A model generated the notes under the pieces. It did not search any database and was not told the DNA's origin. It worked only from the letters and a program-made list of their open reading frames with translations. Of a stretch of 64,000 nt of DNA, positions 18,414 to 27,300 are shown in pieces. Where the stretch lies: positions 2,023,501-2,087,500 of the forward strand of contig NZ_CP017704.1 of NCBI RefSeq assembly GCF_002243645.1, given 5' to 3'. Position 1 is the stretch's first letter; each line of letters opens with the position of its first letter. The translations under genes and the position numbers were made by a program. This DNA comes from Peribacillus simplex NBRC 15720 = DSM 1321 (GTDB lineage Bacteria > Bacillota > Bacilli > Bacillales > DSM-1321).

Positions 18414-19628
18414 TTAAATTGATTCGTGATAAGCTTTTTCTCCATGAAGTGTAAGATCAAGCCCCATTGACTCATCTTCTTCAGTGACACGCAACGGCAC
18501 GAAGAGGTTAATGACTTTAGCAACGATATAAGTGACCACACCAACGAAGATATATGTCGCGATGATCGCTACAAGCTGTTTCCACAACAAGTTGAAATCG
18601 CCATAGAATAAACCATTTGCACCGTTTTCGTTTACGGAAGTGGTCGCGAACAAACCTGTAGCGATGCCACCCCATGTCCCACCGATCCCATGTAATCCGA
18701 AAGCATCAAGTGCATCGTCGTAACCCAATTTATTCTTGAGGAAGAATACGCCCCAGAAACAAACGGCACCGCCGACGACCCCTATGATGATTGAAGAGGC
18801 AGGAGTTACGAATCCGCAAGCAGGTGTAATGGCTACCAAGCCAGAAATAGCTCCGGATACCGCACCCAGCAATGTTGCCTTTTTATTAGCCATATACTCA
18901 ACGATCAGCCAGCCTATGATACCAGCTGCTGCTGCAACAGCTGTATTAACGAATACATTCATCGCCACTTCATTGATTGTCAGTGCGCTTCCGACGTTGA
19001 AGCCGTACCAACCGAACCAAATTAATGATCCCCCAAGGAATGTTAAAGGAAGATTATGTGGTGCACTGTCCCCCGACTCTTTCCTTTTACCTAACATGAT
19101 CGCTAAAACAAGACCTGCGACCCCTGAAGAAATATGAACAACGTTGCCACCTGCAAAGTCAAGTGTACCCAGTTCCGCTAACCAGCCGCCTCCCCATACC
19201 CAGTGTGCAACGGGAGCATATACGAATAAAGACCAAAGGATCGTAAAAATCAGGAATGCTGAAAACTTCATCCGCTCGGCAATGCCACCTGCAATGATCG
19301 AGACCGTTAAAACGGCAAAAGTCATTTGGAATAACATGAACAAGCTATGAGGAATTGTTTCGCTGTATGGTCCAGGTGCAAAGCCTACATCCTTTAAACC
19401 AACCCAGTCCAGACCGCCCAGAAGTGTATTACCAGGTGAAAATGATAATGAATACCCAATCAGCACCCAAAGAATCGAAATGACAGCCAGTGGCATGTAA
19501 CTATGCATTGCCGTATTCAGGACATTTTTACTTTTTACCATCCCTCCATAAAATAGGGCAATCCCTGGTGTCATTATCCAAACCATCATCGTCGCCAAAA
19601 ACATGAATACCGAATCTGCCATTTGCAT
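18414..19628 (-). CDS. amtB: Ammonium transporter AmtB/NrgA
   Basis: 404-residue Amt family channel with 11 predicted helices. The twin pore histidines are in VYAPVAHWVWGGGWL (about 143) and DAFGLHGIGGTWGG (about 292). PGIALFYGGMVKSKNVLN near the N-terminus is diagnostic. The start is an ATG with AAGGGGGAA 7 nt upstream. Cotranscribed with glnK. The promoter is flanked by two TnrA/GlnR-type boxes, fitting nitrogen control. Confidence 0.93.
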   Translation of the reverse strand: MQMADSVFMFLATMMVWIMTPGIALFYGGMVKSKNVLNTAMHSYMPLAVISILWVLIGYSLSFSPGNTLLGGLDWVGLKDVGFAPGPYSETIPHSLFMLFQMTFAVLTVSIIAGGIAERMKFSAFLIFTILWSLFVYAPVAHWVWGGGWLAELGTLDFAGGNVVHISSGVAGLVLAIMLGKRKESGDSAPHNLPLTFLGGSLIWFGWYGFNVGSALTINEVAMNVFVNTAVAAAAGIIGWLIVEYMANKKATLLGAVSGAISGLVAITPACGFVTPASSIIIGVVGGAVCFWGVFFLKNKLGYDDALDAFGLHGIGGTWGGIATGLFATTSVNENGANGLFYGDFNLLWKQLVAIIATYIFVGVVTYIVAKVINLFVPLRVTEEDESMGLDLTLHGEKAYHESI

Positions 19629-19656
19629 ACTGTTTTTTCCCCCTTGTTTTTGTATA

Positions 19657-19673
19657 TGTTATGTTTATTAACA
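19657..19673. promoter_or_regulatory. TnrA/GlnR box, promoter-proximal
   Basis: TGTTA-N7-TAACA, an exact match to TGTNA-N7-TNACA. It lies between the predicted transcription start (about 19686) and the amtB start codon, where binding should repress. Confidence 0.65.
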
Positions 19674-19692
19674 CTTTTATGTTATATTTTTT

Positions 19693-19721
19693 ATCATATA
19701 CTTAATTTTCTAATAATTCAA
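19693..19721 (-). promoter_or_regulatory. Sigma-A promoter of amtB-glnK
   Basis: On the minus strand TTGAAT (19721-19716) and TATGAT (19698-19693) are 17 nt apart. Confidence 0.6.
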
Positions 19722-19747
19722 CTTAATTTTTATTTTTCACAAAAATA

Positions 19748-19764
19748 TGTCAGGTTATATAACA
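19748..19764. promoter_or_regulatory. TnrA/GlnR box, upstream
   Basis: TGTCA-N7-TAACA matches TGTNA-N7-TNACA exactly. It is centred about 70 nt upstream of the predicted transcription start, a position suited to activation. Confidence 0.65.
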
Positions 19765-19883
19765 TCACTATGAATAAAGGATTAGAAAATGTGATTTTGT
19801 TGGTTTAATAATTACTTTTCCACATTTTTACGACTCCATGGCGTTACCCCCCCCTCCACTTATGTCCTACTTCAAAAAATCCC

Positions 19884-19912
19884 ACAAAAAAAGGGCCCCC
19901 TATTGAGGACCC
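19884..19912 (-). terminator. Terminator after cstA-yjiX
   Basis: On the minus strand GGGTCC pairs with GGGCCC (one G-T pair) and runs into T7. Confidence 0.75.
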
Positions 19913-19928
19913 ATCAAAATATATTCAG

Positions 19929-20132
19929 TTAACAGCAACGAGACACTTTCCCACCCTTTGCATTATATCGTTCATCCTGGGCTTCGCAGAAAAATTCTTT
20001 CCTGGTTTTCACAGGATCTTCCGGATGGTGCAATCTCATATGTTCCACATAGGTATCATAACTTGGCACGCCGACAAGCAAACTGACGAATTGCTTTCTG
20101 TAGCTGAGAATTTTAATTAATCTTTTCAACAT
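19929..20132 (-). CDS. YbdD/YjiX family small protein, partner of CstA
   Basis: 67-residue protein of the YbdD/YjiX (DUF466) family. It shows the family pattern YDTYVEHMRLHHPEDPV, then KEFFCEAQDERY and a C-terminal RCC. In enterobacteria such proteins (BtsT with YjiX, CstA with YbdD) are needed for pyruvate uptake by the larger carrier. The open frame begins at 20177, but the ATG at 20132 has GGGAGGGAAGG just upstream. It starts 13 nt after the cstA stop, so the two are an operon. Confidence 0.85.
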   Translation of the reverse strand: MLKRLIKILSYRKQFVSLLVGVPSYDTYVEHMRLHHPEDPVKTRKEFFCEAQDERYNAKGGKVSRCC

Positions 20133-20145
20133 GTCCTTCCCTCCC

Positions 20146-22200
20146 TTATGACGACCTTGATACATAAGGTGATTCATGTAAATCTATTTTCTGGTTCTTC
20201 AAGACCTTTATCCATAACCTAATTGCAGAAATCAGGACCGTGATCACAACGATCATGAAGATGGCACAAAGGGCAGCATCCACATAATCATTGACGATAA
20301 CCCGTTTCATCTCGGCTAGATTAGCTGCCGGAGCTAGAATTTCCCCATTATCATAGGCTGCTTTAAACTTATCCTTGTGTGCTAAAAAGCCAATCGCCGG
20401 GTTTTCGTGGAACAGCTTTTGCCACCCTGCCGTCATAGTCACTATCAACAAGAATGTAGTTGGCACAAGAGTAACCCATGTGTACGCTTTTTTGCCCATT
20501 TTGAAAAGGACTGTCGTCCCAAGCAGCAACGCAATGGCGGAAAGCATCTGATTCGCAATTCCAAACAATGGCCAAAGGGTATTGATTCCGCCAAGAGGAT
20601 CAATGACCCCTTGATAAAGGAAGTACCCCCAACCGATTACACAAATGGCAGTCGCAATAATATTGGGCAGCCATTTATTCGTTTCGGCAAATGGTTTGTA
20701 AAAGGTGCCGATAATATCCTGTATCATAAAACGCCCTACCCTGGTTCCCGCATCAATGGTGGTCAATATGAACAATGCCTCGAACAGGATCGCAAAATGA
20801 TACCAGAACGCCATCAGGGACGCCCCTCCAATCACTTGCGAGAAGATATGGGCCATGCCTATAGCAAAGGTTGGAGCTCCTCCAGTACGGGATATAATGG
20901 TCTCTTCCCCAACATCGTCTGCAAGGTCGGTAATCATCTCAGGTGTCAAAATGAAACCCCAATCGGATATAGTAGCAGCCACTTGGGCTGGTTCCGTTCC
21001 CACAACGGCACCCGGGCTGTTAATAGCAAAATAGATCCCTGGAGTCAGTACACAGGCTGCTATCATCGCCATGATGGCTACAAAGGATTCAGTCAACATC
21101 GCCCCGTATCCGATTGGACGTGAATGGGATTCGCGTTCGATCATTTTAGGAGTTGTACCTGATGAAACGAGTGCATGGAATCCCGATACCGCTCCACAAG
21201 CGATCGTAATGAATAGGAAAGGGAATAAATTACCGGAAAATACGGGTCCTGTTCCATCGATGAATTGTGTGACGGCAGGCATTTCAAGGCTCGGCATGAC
21301 AATAAAGATACCAAGTGCAAGTCCGATGATCGTACCGATTTTCAAGAATGTGCTTAAGTAATCACGCGGTGCCAATAACATCCATACAGGCAAAACGGAT
21401 GCAACGAATCCATATACAATCAACATGATGGCGATCGTTTCCCCGCTGAAAGTGAACATTGGCGCCAATGTTGCGCTCTCGGATACAAAGCGACCGAAAT
21501 ATAACGCGAGCATCAATAGTATGATTCCGATAATCGATCCTTCGCCAACCCGTCCCGGCCTTATATAGCGCATGTAAATGCCCATAAGTACAGCGATCGG
21601 TATGGTCGAGGCAATCGTGAACATCCCCCACGGACTTCCCACCAGCGCCTTTACGACAACCAGGGCAAGTACCGCTAATAAAATGATCATGATACCCAGG
21701 ATACCGATCATCGCTATCAAGCCTGTAATTGGTCCTATTTCCTCCTTGATCATCTCTCCCAATGATTTGCCGTTACGGCGCATCGAACCGAAGAGAATGA
21801 TGAAATCCTGTACGGCACCAGCTAATACAACTCCGACTACAAGCCATAGTGTCCCTGGCAAATATCCCATCTGCGCTGCAAGGATGGGGCCTACGAGAGG
21901 GCCAGCTCCGGCAATCGCTGCAAAATGGTGGCCAAACAACACCCATTTATTTGTAGGTACGTAGTCTTTCCCATCATTATTCGCTTCCGATGGAGTCTGG
22001 CGATTGTCATCTAGCTCAAACACTTTACGTGCAATGAATTTACTATAAAAGCGGTATGCAATTGAATAAACACAGAGTGCTGCAGTGACAATCCACATGG
22101 CATTGATGCTTTCCCCCCGGTTTAGCGCGACGAAACCAAAACTCACTGCACCCAACGCAGATATGATCCCCCAAAGAATGACCGACTTAAGCGCTTTCAT
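20146..22200 (-). CDS. cstA: Carbon starvation protein CstA (pyruvate/peptide transporter family)
   Basis: About 684-residue membrane carrier with at least 16 hydrophobic segments. Family motifs: KWVLFGHHFAAIAGAGPLVG (about 84-103), LFGSMRRNGKSLGEM and SGFHALVSSGTTPK. CstA homologues import pyruvate, and in some bacteria peptides, when carbon is scarce. The ATG at 22200 sits 9 nt after GAGGAG; the ATG at 22209 abuts it. A partial cre overlaps the start codon. Followed by the yjiX-type partner. Confidence 0.9.
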   Translation of the reverse strand: MKALKSVILWGIISALGAVSFGFVALNRGESINAMWIVTAALCVYSIAYRFYSKFIARKVFELDDNRQTPSEANNDGKDYVPTNKWVLFGHHFAAIAGAGPLVGPILAAQMGYLPGTLWLVVGVVLAGAVQDFIILFGSMRRNGKSLGEMIKEEIGPITGLIAMIGILGIMIILLAVLALVVVKALVGSPWGMFTIASTIPIAVLMGIYMRYIRPGRVGEGSIIGIILLMLALYFGRFVSESATLAPMFTFSGETIAIMLIVYGFVASVLPVWMLLAPRDYLSTFLKIGTIIGLALGIFIVMPSLEMPAVTQFIDGTGPVFSGNLFPFLFITIACGAVSGFHALVSSGTTPKMIERESHSRPIGYGAMLTESFVAIMAMIAACVLTPGIYFAINSPGAVVGTEPAQVAATISDWGFILTPEMITDLADDVGEETIISRTGGAPTFAIGMAHIFSQVIGGASLMAFWYHFAILFEALFILTTIDAGTRVGRFMIQDIIGTFYKPFAETNKWLPNIIATAICVIGWGYFLYQGVIDPLGGINTLWPLFGIANQMLSAIALLLGTTVLFKMGKKAYTWVTLVPTTFLLIVTMTAGWQKLFHENPAIGFLAHKDKFKAAYDNGEILAPAANLAEMKRVIVNDYVDAALCAIFMIVVITVLISAIRLWIKVLKNQKIDLHESPYVSRSS
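22186..22199 (-). promoter_or_regulatory. cre-like sequence over the cstA start codon
   Basis: TGAAAGCGCTTAAG on the minus strand matches TGWAANCGNTNWCA at 12 of 14 positions; the last two differ. Suggestive of CcpA control only because of gene context. Confidence 0.35.
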
Positions 22201-22209
22201 TTTTTCCAT

Positions 22210-22583
22210 CTCCTCTCTATTGAACTAGTGTGCACCTATAAAAAACCTTCATTTATAAGGGGCCAGGACTATATTCCTCCCTAACCCATTAAATTTAAAG
22301 AATTTTATATATATTCTGAATTATATGTTACCTTAAGGTTTTTTAGCAATAGTAAATTGGTCAATTTGTAAAGTATTTTCCATTATTTTGTCGATAATTC
22401 CCTCTTTTCCCACCGATATGGATTTGAGAATTCACGCTATATAAAAACCGTATAGGGTAAAAAATCCAGCCAAATAATTGCTACGATAAGGAAGTCCGTA
22501 AAACCAGCGGCCGATTCATCTTCTAAAGAAAGAACTCTTCACATTTTTAGAAAGTTTAAGGTCCTTGTTTTATGGGACTAACG
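22210..22583. other. Intergenic region upstream of cstA
   Basis: About 370 bp of AT-rich sequence that must hold the cstA promoter. No coding frame or structured leader was recognised. Confidence 0.4.
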
Positions 22584-22616
22584 CAAAAAATGTGCGCCTG
22601 ATGGCACACATTTTTT
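22584..22616 (-). terminator. Terminator of the ABC exporter operon
   Basis: AAAAAATGTGCGCC pairs with GGCACACATTTTTT with one mismatch around a TGAT loop. Confidence 0.8.
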
Positions 22617-22618
22617 CT

Positions 22619-24409
22619 TCATCCGGATTGATTTTCCCTTAATGAACTGCGATATAGTTCGTAATAAAAACCCCTCTGCCGCAACAATTCATCATGGGAT
22701 CCCTTTTCAATGATCCTTCCTTCATCAAGTACAAGGATTTGATCACTTTGCTGAATTGTATTCAATCGATGGGCAATGACAAAACTTGTCCTTCCCTCCA
22801 TCAAACGGTGTAATGCTTCCTGGATTTTAAGCTCGGTTATAGTATCTATGCTACTTGTCGCTTCATCCAAAATCAATAGAACGGGATCGGCTAAAATAGC
22901 CCTGGCAATCGATAATAACTGGCGCTGCCCCTGACTTATTCCACTGCCGTCCTGATTCAAGATGGTATCATACCGATCTGGCAGTTTCATGATAAAGGAA
23001 TGGGCATTGGCAAGTTTAGCAGCATTTACCACTTCTTCATCCTCCGCCTCCAGTCGGCCGTAGCGGATGTTTTCACGAATCGTACCTTGAAACAAAAAGG
23101 AATCCTGTAAAACGAAGCCCATATGTTTGCGGAGACTGGACCTCGTCACCTGTTGGATATCCTGGCCATCAATCATTATCCGACCGCAGTTCGGCTCGTA
23201 AAAACGGGCAAGAAGATTAATGATCGTAGTCTTACCGGCCCCTGTGGGACCTACAAGCGCGATGGTCTCCCCTTTTTCTGCATGGAAACTAACATCATTT
23301 ATCGTTTGCTCATCATCATTATACGAAAAGGAAACACCCTCAAAGTCCACCTCACCACGGACATCACGAAGTTCAGAGGCCTGTTTCTCATCCACTTCTT
23401 CTTCTTGTTCATCAAGTATGGCGAAAACCCGCTCCGCACCGGCAACAGCTGAGAGGAGTGTATTGAATTGGTTAGCCAGGTCATTGAGCGGACGGGTGAA
23501 TTGCCTTGAATACTCGGTGAAAATGACAATGACCCCGATGGAAACCGTTCCTATCCCACTCAGCGCCAAAAACCCGCCGACAGCTGCTATTACCGTGAAA
23601 CTTAAGTTGTTCAGTAGATTCATCAGTTTTGGAATCAGCCCAGAGTATGATTGTGATAGAAATCCGGCTTTCTTTAAGTTTTCACTCCGGATGATAAAAT
23701 CCCTTATCACTTTATCTTCCTGTGAAAAAGCCTTTACGATCCGTTGTCCGGAAATCGTTTCTTCTATAAACCCATTCAGTTCTCCAAGGTTCTTCTGCTG
23801 TGCTTTAAACAGCTTTCCCGTCCGGTTCGTTATCCACCTCAGACCAAAGAACATTAGAGGAACGATTAATAAGGTTAAAACAGTTAATAAAGGGCTCAAA
23901 TACAGCATGACTCCGATCGTCCCGACCAGTGTCAGCACACTTGAAAAAATCTGGATGACGGAACTATTCAAAGTGGAACTGACATTTTCTATATCATTCG
24001 TGACCCTACTCATCAATTCCCCATGCTGACGCCGGTCAAAAAAGGGAATGGACAACTGGTGAAGTTTTTTGAACAATTGATTGCGCATCGCATAAACCGT
24101 ATCCTGCGCGATTCCGATCATCCAATAATTCTGAAGCCACATGGACAGGGAATAGAATACATAGACTCCGAGAAGTCCGAAAAGAAGGTTGATCAGCCCC
24201 CCGCTATCTCTTGTGACAATATAATCATCAATGGCCATCCCAACAAGAAAGGGGCCAAGCAATCCCAAAACCGAGCTTACCAGTACCATGAAAAGGACAC
24301 AAAATAGCCGGCTTTTATTCGTTGCTAAGTATGGAATGATCCTTTTTATCGTATTCCAGGAGTTAACCGGTTTAGACTTTGCTTTATCGGGAGATATTCT
24401 TCGACTCAA
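22619..24409 (-). CDS. yfiC: ABC exporter half-transporter, catalytically intact subunit (YfiC-like)
   Basis: About 596 residues: six membrane helices (about 35-330) then an ATPase domain. Walker A is GPTGAGKTTIINLL, the signature reads ISQGQRQ in place of LSGGQ, Walker B is LLILDEATSSID with the catalytic glutamate, and the switch histidine is in FVIAHRLNTI. The frame extends to 24463, but the TTG at 24409 has GGAGGGG upstream and overlaps the end of the partner gene by 26 bp. Paired with a degenerate partner, it forms a heterodimeric exporter, probably for drugs or peptides. Confidence 0.85.
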   Translation of the reverse strand: MSRRISPDKAKSKPVNSWNTIKRIIPYLATNKSRLFCVLFMVLVSSVLGLLGPFLVGMAIDDYIVTRDSGGLINLLFGLLGVYVFYSLSMWLQNYWMIGIAQDTVYAMRNQLFKKLHQLSIPFFDRRQHGELMSRVTNDIENVSSTLNSSVIQIFSSVLTLVGTIGVMLYLSPLLTVLTLLIVPLMFFGLRWITNRTGKLFKAQQKNLGELNGFIEETISGQRIVKAFSQEDKVIRDFIIRSENLKKAGFLSQSYSGLIPKLMNLLNNLSFTVIAAVGGFLALSGIGTVSIGVIVIFTEYSRQFTRPLNDLANQFNTLLSAVAGAERVFAILDEQEEEVDEKQASELRDVRGEVDFEGVSFSYNDDEQTINDVSFHAEKGETIALVGPTGAGKTTIINLLARFYEPNCGRIMIDGQDIQQVTRSSLRKHMGFVLQDSFLFQGTIRENIRYGRLEAEDEEVVNAAKLANAHSFIMKLPDRYDTILNQDGSGISQGQRQLLSIARAILADPVLLILDEATSSIDTITELKIQEALHRLMEGRTSFVIAHRLNTIQQSDQILVLDEGRIIEKGSHDELLRQRGFYYELYRSSLRENQSG

Positions 24410-26132
24410 GAGAAATCCCCTCCTCCCCAAACTGTGAGTGAACGATTTTTCGATAAAGATCACTTGTTTGAATCAAATCCTGATGTTTCCCCAGTGCGAG
24501 TACTTGACCACTTTCCAGCAACAAGATTTTGTCCGCCTCCATGGCTGTACTGATTTTTTGTGTAATGATGAGCGTTGTGCATGTATAGCCCTTTAACGCG
24601 GCAAGCAATTTACTTTCCGTTTTCAAATCCAGAGCACTCGTGCTATCATCCAGAAGGAGAATCTTTGGTCTGCGCACCAAAGCTCTTGCGATCGATAAGC
24701 GCTGTTTTTGCCCTCCGGACAGATTCACTCCTTTTTGCCCTAACTGGGTTTCATATTGTTTCGGGAGTTTCATTACGGTCTCATGCACCTGAGCATGCAT
24801 GGCCGCTGCCATGATTTCCTCCATCGTGGCACCTTCTTTTCCCCAAGCGACATTATTTTTTATGGTTCCTGAAAAAAGCAGGGCCTCTTGCGGTACATAG
24901 CCGATCCTTTTCCGCAGCGAATCCAAGGGAATATCTTTCAGATCCTGGTCATCAATTTGTATGGATCCGCTTTCAACTTCGTATAATCTCGGAATCAACT
25001 GAAACAGTGATGTTTTCCCTGATCCTGTCGCTCCTATGATTGCAAGCGATTCTCCCGGATCGATGGAGAAGGTCAAGTTTTTCAAAATCGGGGTATCGGT
25101 TCCAGGATAGCGGAAAGATACATCCAGAAATTTAATGCCTCCCCCATTGACAGCCTCACTCTTGCTTTCCACCTTACCTTCATCAATATCTATCGGGGTT
25201 TCAAATATTTCAGTCACACGTTCCGCTGAAGCCTTCGCACGGGAAATGACCATGATCAGCCATGAAAAAACGGAAAGGGATGCCGCAATCCTCGTGGCAT
25301 AGTTGACAATAGCCACAACTTCCCCTACCTGTATATCTCCCGTTGTTATAAATTCGCTTCCAAGCCAGAGAATGATCAGAATCGCCACATTCATGACAAG
25401 CATCAACACAGGCATCGTAGTTTCAATTAAACGAAGGGAAGACACAGTCTTACTTTTCAACTCTTCATTCACATCGTCAAATCGGCCGATTTCATGCTCC
25501 TTACGAAGAAAAGCTTTGATCAAGCGCATGCCTATCAGGTTTTCCCTCATGACGCCATTGACATTATCGAGTTTTTTCTGTACGAGCTTAAACAGCTTAG
25601 CTGCTCGTTTCATAACCCATCCCAGGAAGAAAACTAGAACCGGAATTGAAATGACCAAAACAAGTGATAGTTTCAAATCGACCGCAATAGCCATTATTGC
25701 TCCGCCGATTACGATCAATGGCGCCCTTGCCATGATACGCAGGCCCATAAAAACCGTATTTTGAAGTTGAGTCACATCATTCGTCATCCTAGTTATCAAA
25801 GATGAAGTAGGGATATTATTCAAATTTGCAAAAGAAAACGCCTGTATTTTACCAAAAAGGCTTTTCCTGATATCATGTCCAAAGCTTTGACTTACATGTG
25901 ATGCCGTAAAGGAATTAACGATCCCGCCAAGAAATGAAAAAACGGAAAGTCCAACCATGACACTTCCCCATTTAATCACCACCGATAAATCTTTCTGCAA
26001 AATGCCATCATCAATTATTTTTGCTATAAATAGAGGTTGTAACAGCTCTACCCCGAGCTCGATAATCATTAAAGATAAAGCAAGAATGATCAAAAGCCAG
26101 TACGGCTTAAGAAATGAAGACAATTTTTTCAT
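24384..26132 (-). CDS. yfiB: ABC exporter half-transporter, degenerate-site subunit (YfiB-like)
   Basis: 582 residues with six helices and an ATPase domain. Walker A (GATGSGKTSLFQLI) and signature (LSGGQKQRLSIARAL) are normal. The Walker B glutamate is replaced by aspartate (ILLLDDSTSALD), and the switch histidine is glutamine (LIITQKIST). The pair therefore has one consensus and one degenerate nucleotide site, as in BmrCD, TM287/288 and LmrCD. The ATG follows GAAGGTG. It overlaps the next gene by 26 bp, implying translational coupling. No regulator gene is adjacent. Confidence 0.85.
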   Translation of the reverse strand: MKKLSSFLKPYWLLIILALSLMIIELGVELLQPLFIAKIIDDGILQKDLSVVIKWGSVMVGLSVFSFLGGIVNSFTASHVSQSFGHDIRKSLFGKIQAFSFANLNNIPTSSLITRMTNDVTQLQNTVFMGLRIMARAPLIVIGGAIMAIAVDLKLSLVLVISIPVLVFFLGWVMKRAAKLFKLVQKKLDNVNGVMRENLIGMRLIKAFLRKEHEIGRFDDVNEELKSKTVSSLRLIETTMPVLMLVMNVAILIILWLGSEFITTGDIQVGEVVAIVNYATRIAASLSVFSWLIMVISRAKASAERVTEIFETPIDIDEGKVESKSEAVNGGGIKFLDVSFRYPGTDTPILKNLTFSIDPGESLAIIGATGSGKTSLFQLIPRLYEVESGSIQIDDQDLKDIPLDSLRKRIGYVPQEALLFSGTIKNNVAWGKEGATMEEIMAAAMHAQVHETVMKLPKQYETQLGQKGVNLSGGQKQRLSIARALVRRPKILLLDDSTSALDLKTESKLLAALKGYTCTTLIITQKISTAMEADKILLLESGQVLALGKHQDLIQTSDLYRKIVHSQFGEEGISLESKNISR

Positions 26133-26303
26133 CTATGACACCTTCGATTCCTCATATGTAGATAGCATCTTTTCATCCTCTCATTATACATTTTTATACA
26201 GATTTTTTAAAAGATTTTAACTGTTTTAAAGGATTGGTAAACATCTTGAATTTTTTTTATAAATACCCTTGACAAATAACAGGAAATAAGCGAAAATTCT
26301 AAT
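26133..26303. other. Intergenic region between the ABC exporter and the Fur box
   Basis: A plus-strand promoter is suggested by TTGACA at 26269-26274 and GAAAAT at 26292-26297, 17 nt apart, directly in front of the Fur box. No gene was seen. Confidence 0.4.
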
Positions 26304-26318
26304 TGATAATGATTTTCA
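26304..26318. promoter_or_regulatory. Fur box
   Basis: TGATAATGATTTTCA matches the 7-1-7 Fur consensus TGATAATNATTATCA at all but one position. It sits at the predicted start of a plus-strand transcript. Confidence 0.65.
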
Positions 26319-26319
26319 A

Positions 26320-26538
26320 TTTCATTATTGATCTCTGAAATTTGATAAGCAATTACGATAATCTCTTATCGTACCCTTTTGATATTGTACATAGATACAA
26401 TGTCGCCCCGGCTTCTCTGTGCCTAGTAAAAATTATATGCTCATTAGCGAATGCAAGTCACTAGAATATTGCCCCCTCTTTATTCAAGTAATTTATTCAC
26501 GTTGGAAGCATATTAGGCAGCCGGGGATTATTTTTTTT
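26320..26538 (+). ncRNA. Unrecognised structured RNA or leader behind a Fur box
   Basis: No reading frame with a start site is present, but several helices are. TACGATAA/TTATCGTA (26354-26373) is a perfect hairpin. TTGTA/TACAA (26385-26400) is another. CCCCGGCT (26406-26413) pairs perfectly with AGCCGGGG (26519-26526) over about 105 nt, enclosing CTAGT/ACTAG (26423-26464) and an unpaired GCCCCCTC (26471-26478). ATTATTTTTTTT follows, like an intrinsic terminator. It may be a Fur-regulated small RNA (C-rich loops recall FsrA of B. subtilis) or a leader of the nitroreductase gene 44 nt on. I do not recognise a known riboswitch class. Confidence 0.4.
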
Positions 26539-26581
26539 CAACTATTAAACTTACATATATGATTAAAGGAGCAGGATGATC

Positions 26582-27142
26582 ATGAAACTAGAAGATATCA
26601 TAAAAGAACGGCGCAGCATCAAACGATTTAAGGACATTCCTGTTCCTATTGATACCATCCAAACATTATTGGAAACTTCTACATGGGCACCGAACCATAA
26701 AATGACCCAACCATGGCGCTTCGTCGTGGTGCATGGTGATAGCCGTTTAAAACTCGCAGAAGCAACCCGTGCATTCATGGCAAGCAAAGAGAAGGACCCT
26801 GAAAAGAAAAAAGCAGCCGGACAACGAGGATATAATAAACTTATAGGTGTACCGATGTTTGTCGCAGTGATCATGGAAGAGAATCCGAATCCTATGACAC
26901 GTGAAGAAGATTATGCGGCCACAAGTGCCTTGATCCAGAATTTCAGCCTGCTTGCCTGGGAACAAGGAATCGGGATGATATGGGAAACATACGGCATGAT
27001 ACACAGCATGGAATTTCGTGAAGCTTTAGGCGTGAAACCCGGTGAGAAGATCGTCGGTAGCCTTCACGTTGGCTATCCCGATATGATCCCTGCCCCACGG
27101 CCAAGGAACGCTATCGATCAACTCCTGACAATTATGGACTAA
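26582..27142 (+). CDS. Nitroreductase family protein (YfhC/YdjA-like)
   Basis: 186-residue FMN-dependent oxidoreductase of the nitroreductase fold. KERRSIKRFKD near the N-terminus (about 8-18) and APNHKMTQPWRFVVV (about 38-52) are the FMN-binding segments; LLAWEQGIGMIWETYG (about 123-138) is the central helix region. The ATG at 26582 follows AAAGGAGC by about 10 nt; an ATG at 26576 is in frame and also possible. The true substrate is unknown in this subfamily. It lies downstream of the Fur-box RNA but may have its own promoter. Confidence 0.8.
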   Translation: MKLEDIIKERRSIKRFKDIPVPIDTIQTLLETSTWAPNHKMTQPWRFVVVHGDSRLKLAEATRAFMASKEKDPEKKKAAGQRGYNKLIGVPMFVAVIMEENPNPMTREEDYAATSALIQNFSLLAWEQGIGMIWETYGMIHSMEFREALGVKPGEKIVGSLHVGYPDMIPAPRPRNAIDQLLTIMD

Positions 27143-27143
27143 C

Positions 27144-27192
27144 ATAAAAGGAAAGCCTCCAATCATCCATTTGGAGGCTTTCCTTTTATATT
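27144..27192. terminator. Strong terminator after the nitroreductase gene
   Basis: A perfect 19-bp stem, 27144-27162 with 27171-27189, around an 8-nt loop. Confidence 0.85.
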
Positions 27193-27300
27193 TATAGCAA
27201 TCAATGATTAGCGGGCAAATGTTGTAGTCCACTTATCATAATCCCTTAAAGAGGATTATATAATAGCCGGCACCTTAATTTTCAAATTGAATTCTTCACT

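Noticed and set aside
20407..21123. 238-codon frame antisense to cstA
   Set aside because: Shadow of the CstA coding frame; no start site support.
23220..24029. Long frame (269 codons) antisense to the ABC exporter
   Set aside because: Mirror frame of a clear ABC transporter gene; serine/threonine-rich composition and no ribosome binding site.
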